Below, in pieces: positions 22,265-24,614 of a stretch of 24,614 nt of DNA. Below the pieces are notes generated by a model. The model worked only from the letters and a program-made list of their open reading frames with translations. It made no database searches and was not told the origin of the DNA. The DNA is from CAZFHZ01 sp964519015 (GTDB lineage: Bacteria; Blakebacterota; Blakebacteria; Blakebacterales; CAYUVJ01), in the NCBI GenBank assembly GCA_964519015.1, contig CAZFHZ010000043.1, positions 1-24,614 on the forward strand. The letters are read 5' to 3'. Position numbers and translations under genes: made by a program. Each line of letters starts with the position of its first letter. Within the stretch, counting starts at the first letter, position 1.

Positions 22265-22394
22265 CTGTTACCTCTGCTTCAACCTGCCGACAGCCGCCAT
22301 AGGTCGGCCACAAGGAACGGAAAGATGGTTCGAGTCATTGGATCCAACTGCGGTTCGAATGGTCGGCCGGAGAAAGCGGAATAGGGCTGGGCGA

Positions 22395-23306
22395 TCAAGT
22401 GGCGGGGAAGAGCGTCGCGATCTCCGAGCGCAGCGCGCCGATTACGGTCTGAAAGGAGGGTAATACCGGGACCAGCGGGCCGAGCCAATCATCCCACGTT
22501 CTCTCGACATAGGCGAGTATGCGCTCCTGGAAGAAGTCTTCCGGACCCTCGAAGGTTACATTCCGTAGGGAGCACTTCTCCCACAGGAGAGGCACGAAGT
22601 CAGAGATATCCATCTGATTCCGATATGCTCCCAGTATGCGCCAGAGGTCGTAGTAATCACGAGCGCGTGATCGGCTCCATCCCCGTTCCTCAAGTTGCTC
22701 CGCGTGCTGGAGGATGGCCCGGAGTTTCTCGGCAACGATTTCCTCCAACACATAGACTCGGACCTCCGCTTCGAGCGGCTCGCCGTATTCGTGGATGATC
22801 CTACGGGGAGGGGCAGGCTTGAGTATCTTCTCGTCTGCTGTGATCTCGATCATGACACGAGTCCGTGTCTGCCCCTGCCACGGGAAACGCGCACGGATCG
22901 TGAAGGCCTCCTGACCTCCCGGATGTGGGTCTTTCTCGGTGTAGCGCTCGCAAGCGAGCTCAACGAAAGTGTACTCGTCCAGCATCCTCGACGCGGTGTC
23001 GCAAGCTTCGCAGACGGCGTGCTCCATGTCACCGCCCGTGAGCATGCCCTCAAGCCCCGTGAAGTCCAGGTCCTCGGAGAAGCGATAGTCGCCGAAGTAA
23101 CACTTCTTGAGTGCTGTGCCGCCCTTGAGGACGAGTGTCTCCCGGAGCGGTTCGATTTCCCCGATACCGGCCAGAATCCAGGACAGCAGATAGTCACGCT
23201 CGAGGGCCTCCCAGGGAATGCCGAGGCGCTTGCGGGCTTCCTGAAGGCGGGTGCGAAGCGGCTTCACAGCTTGGTTCTTCCCGGAAGATTCTCCTGGATC
23301 ATCCAT
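22395..23306 (-). CDS. AbiEii-family nucleotidyltransferase toxin of a type IV system
   Basis: The 303-residue product (start at the ATG 23306-23304) shows the full AbiEii set. It has KGGTALKK at 61-68 and RFSEDLDF at 75-82 (active-site GG...DxD). The helix EEIVAEKLRAI follows at 188-198, then RARDYYDLW at 214-222. AbiEii toxins are nucleotidyltransferases whose activity halts growth and aborts phage infection, held in check by AbiEi. The antitoxin gene overlaps the start by 43 nt, so the two are coupled. The frame is open further upstream, but that part lies antisense-like inside abiEi and looks non-coding. The gene converges on the other AbiEii toxin at 22264 across a 130-nt gap without a clear terminator. 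Confidence 0.87.
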   Translation of the reverse strand: MDDPGESSGKNQAVKPLRTRLQEARKRLGIPWEALERDYLLSWILAGIGEIEPLRETLVLKGGTALKKCYFGDYRFSEDLDFTGLEGMLTGGDMEHAVCEACDTASRMLDEYTFVELACERYTEKDPHPGGQEAFTIRARFPWQGQTRTRVMIEITADEKILKPAPPRRIIHEYGEPLEAEVRVYVLEEIVAEKLRAILQHAEQLEERGWSRSRARDYYDLWRILGAYRNQMDISDFVPLLWEKCSLRNVTFEGPEDFFQERILAYVERTWDDWLGPLVPVLPSFQTVIGALRSEIATLFPAT

Positions 23307-24082
23307 CGTGCGTTGCACGGTCCCTTGCGCGGGCCCGTGGGATCGAGCTTGCGGTAGCCCTTGATCGGGAGCGCGGCCAGCCGTTCGAGCTTCGAGAGAT
23401 CGGCTCCTTGGTGTTCCAGCACCCAGCCCAGCCGCTTTGCGGTAGCCACATCGAGCTTCTCGGCGTACTCGGTTATCCGTTGTACGTCGAGGTCGGCGAT
23501 ACTCGCCGTGAACGCGTAGAGCACTTCGGCGAAGTCGCCACAGTACTGTGGTCTGGTGAGGCCGTCCAGTAACGTGCGCTCCGTATCGGTGATCGTCACC
23601 CGGGCTTCGCCGATCCATACCTTCTCCGTCCCGAAGTACCGCTCGGGCTTCACTTGGACGAACCGGTAGGTCATGTCCCCTACGAGGAGTCCTTGCTTAT
23701 CCTTTTCGGGCCGAGGCCCCCGGTTTCGGGGAACAGACACATCGGTCGTCGTGAGTACGAACACCTTCCTCGGCAACTGTTCCGTCAGGCCGTGGTGGTG
23801 CAGTGCAGACCAGTGCGAGATGGCCGCCGGATTGACCAAGGCCATGGCGATCTCGTACTCATGGACGGGTATGACGCCAGGCACCGTGGATGAGAGTGCA
23901 TAGAGACCCTTTCGCAAGCGGATCACCCACCCCGACTTGGCCAGGTGGTGAAGTGCCTGGCGAAGGTATCCTTCCGACAGACCGATGGACGGCGCCAGTT
24001 CCCGAGCGCGGGCGGACGTGAAGATGCGCTCTCCTTCGCTGGCCAGCTTCCTCACAAGCGCGATTCCTGTGCCGGTATGCAT
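23264..24082 (-). CDS. AbiEi-type antitoxin/transcriptional regulator
   Basis: The 272-residue product (from the ATG at 24082) has an N-terminal winged helix, about 10-65 (SEGYLRQALHHLAKSGWV, then RLRKGLYAL), and the AbiEi C-terminal domain (about 75-240). Typical stretches are AISHWSALHHHGLTEQ, KVFVLTT and ITDTERTLLDGL. AbiEi proteins repress their own operon through the wHTH and neutralise AbiEii without a stable complex, which defines type IV toxin-antitoxin systems. The frame extends to 24184, but the AT-rich upstream part is promoter-like and M24082 directly begins the domain. The last 43 nt overlap the toxin gene. Confidence 0.88.
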   Translation of the reverse strand: MHTGTGIALVRKLASEGERIFTSARARELAPSIGLSEGYLRQALHHLAKSGWVIRLRKGLYALSSTVPGVIPVHEYEIAMALVNPAAISHWSALHHHGLTEQLPRKVFVLTTTDVSVPRNRGPRPEKDKQGLLVGDMTYRFVQVKPERYFGTEKVWIGEARVTITDTERTLLDGLTRPQYCGDFAEVLYAFTASIADLDVQRITEYAEKLDVATAKRLGWVLEHQGADLSKLERLAALPIKGYRKLDPTGPRKGPCNARWMIQENLPGRTKL

Positions 24083-24110
24083 TAGATGTTCTCTGGAGAT
24101 TGTTTGGTTG

Positions 24111-24138
24111 ATTCTAACAGCTGCAGTATGCAATCTAA
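24111..24138 (-). promoter_or_regulatory. Promoter/operator candidate of the AbiE operon
   Basis: On the minus strand, TTAGAT (24138-24133) and TAGAAT (24116-24111) are separated by 16 nt, with a leader of about 20 nt to the abiEi ATG. The -10 is good, the -35 weak. A dyad GATTCT (24110-24115) / AGAATC (24143-24148) frames the site, and TCTAAC is repeated at 24113 and 24134. These could be AbiEi operators. Confidence 0.45.
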
Positions 24139-24207
24139 CTTGAGAATCAATAGATAGAATACGGCAATTGTTCCTAAATATCAAACGATCTCCGGATAAA
24201 ATCTAAA

Positions 24208-24345
24208 TCATATTGCGGGTAACCGCTCCACCTGAAGGAAGGGGCGGCGCTTCTCGGTCAGGTCACGGATGTCCTCACGGATCAGTTGGCTGTGATTGGT
24301 CGTGGACCATCGCCGGTAGACTCTCTGCGCCTGACCCGTCCGGCG
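24208..24345 (-). pseudogene. Possible 3' end of a disrupted gene
   Basis: The stretch 24083-24438 (356 nt) lies between abiEi and the IS91 transposase. Its left part (24083-24207) is AT-rich promoter DNA. At 24208-24345 the minus strand reads YRRWSTTNHSQLIREDIRDL and then TEKRRPFLQVERLPAI before a TGA (24210-24208). The tail is plausible coding sequence, with mostly G/C third positions. Upstream the frame decays to low-complexity sequence. It could be the C-terminal end of a gene cut off by the IS91-type insertion. No family is recognised, and this remains a weak call. I see nothing definite in 24346-24438. Confidence 0.3.
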
Positions 24346-24438
24346 CGACTGCGACTCAGGTTGAACGTCGGCTCTTCGTGCGTTATCCTCGTCACCCCTT
24401 CCTAGTGCCTCCCTCAAACCTGCCCCCATGCCGCTGCC

Positions 24439-24614
24439 GTGGGCTATACCCCGAGGCGATTCGCCCGCAGCCCCCTCTATCGTCTGATGCTGGACCACTG
24501 GGATGCCTTCCTGGCGGAGTACGAGGAACGGTTCCAGCACCGGCACGGGGTTTTGAGGTCTGTTGCAGAACGGGTCGTTCCCCGCTTTCTGGACTGCGGG
24601 AATCCCATGAACGG
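24439..24614 (+). CDS. IS91-family transposase, N-terminal part (truncated by window end)
   Basis: From the GTG at 24439 the frame is open to the window edge. It reads GYTPRRFARSPLYRLMLDHW, then DAFLAEYEERF, then VAERVVPRFLDCGNPMNG. This is the N-terminal signature of IS91-type rolling-circle (Y2) transposases, where Y-x-PR...SPLYR-L is followed by the FLxCGnxxxGFAR start of the zinc-binding domain. Only about 58 residues are inside the window, so the zinc cysteines, the HUH motif and the catalytic tyrosines cannot be checked. An in-frame TAG at about 24401 limits the start; no strong ribosome binding site is visible. Confidence 0.8.
   Translation, partial: MGYTPRRFARSPLYRLMLDHWDAFLAEYEERFQHRHGVLRSVAERVVPRFLDCGNPMN

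Noticed and set aside
22286..22308. GCCGAC/GTCGGC hairpin between the two convergent toxin genes
   Set aside because: The stem is only 6 bp with an 11-nt loop and no T-tract, too weak to call a terminator.
22330..22370. GGTTCGAAT tRNA T-loop-like string, considered as a tRNA fragment or att site
   Set aside because: No acceptor or anticodon stem can be built around it, and no matching repeat was seen near the tRNA-Arg gene.
23307..23618. Upstream extension of the AbiEii toxin frame
   Set aside because: It lies within abiEi in another frame and is Arg/Gly-rich. The ATG at 23306 begins the recognisable protein.
1..24614. CRISPR arrays, rRNA genes, integrase genes and complete insertion sequences
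   Set aside because: No regularly spaced repeats, rRNA-like sequence or tyrosine/serine recombinase motifs were found. The only mobile-element signal is the partial IS91 transposase at the right edge.

Overview
The window is one GC-rich stretch of bacterial chromosome with tightly packed genes and G/C-rich third codon positions. The gene content suggests a member of the FCB superphylum or a neighbouring lineage (Gemmatimonadota, Eisenbacteria, Krumholzibacteriota and Latescibacterota are the kinds of group to consider). The clues are a secreted peptidase ending in a FlgD-like Ig/sorting-type domain, orphan ADOP-type FtsX/MacB permeases paired with PadR regulators, and a tiny lysine/arginine-rich COX24-type protein. 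No rRNA or other phylogenetic marker is present, so the phylum is an inference.

The left two thirds (1-16 kb) read as core chromosome. In order there are a zinc-ribbon/TPR membrane protein, a 31-residue COX24/AURKAIP1-like ORF, a tandem HD/HD-GYP phosphodiesterase-like protein with an unusual palindromic leader, an excisionase-type HTH protein, and the two-subunit 2-oxoacid:ferredoxin oxidoreductase korA-korB. These are followed by tRNA-Arg(CCG), an ECF sigma factor translationally coupled to a single-pass membrane protein that is probably its anti-sigma or effector partner, a secreted PQQ-type beta-propeller, prolyl-tRNA synthetase, and a secreted M14 zinc carboxypeptidase whose start overlaps the end of proS. 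A perfect 23-nt inverted repeat lies between the carboxypeptidase and the convergent ADOP permease.

The 14-21 kb part holds two envelope-related PadR/ADOP modules. In the first, a minus-strand ADOP permease is divergent from a PadR regulator, which overlaps a HAAS-plus-sensor-domain membrane protein. In the second, a second PadR is followed directly by an ADOP permease with the N-terminal prefix domain. A short reading frame on the minus strand at 17911-17976 looks like the 3' end of a lost membrane-protein gene. It suggests that the second module sits on a deletion or insertion junction.

The right end (21.1 kb onward) is an accessory region. It holds an XRE antitoxin with an FWD-type (DUF6922-like) C-terminal domain coupled to an AbiEii-type nucleotidyltransferase, under an AT-rich promoter containing a perfect 20-bp palindrome. 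A complete AbiEi/AbiEii type IV toxin-antitoxin pair converges on it. A possible gene remnant and the start of an IS91-family transposase, cut by the window end, follow. Two AbiEii-family toxins facing each other, with different antitoxin types, next to a transposon is the most distinctive part of the window.
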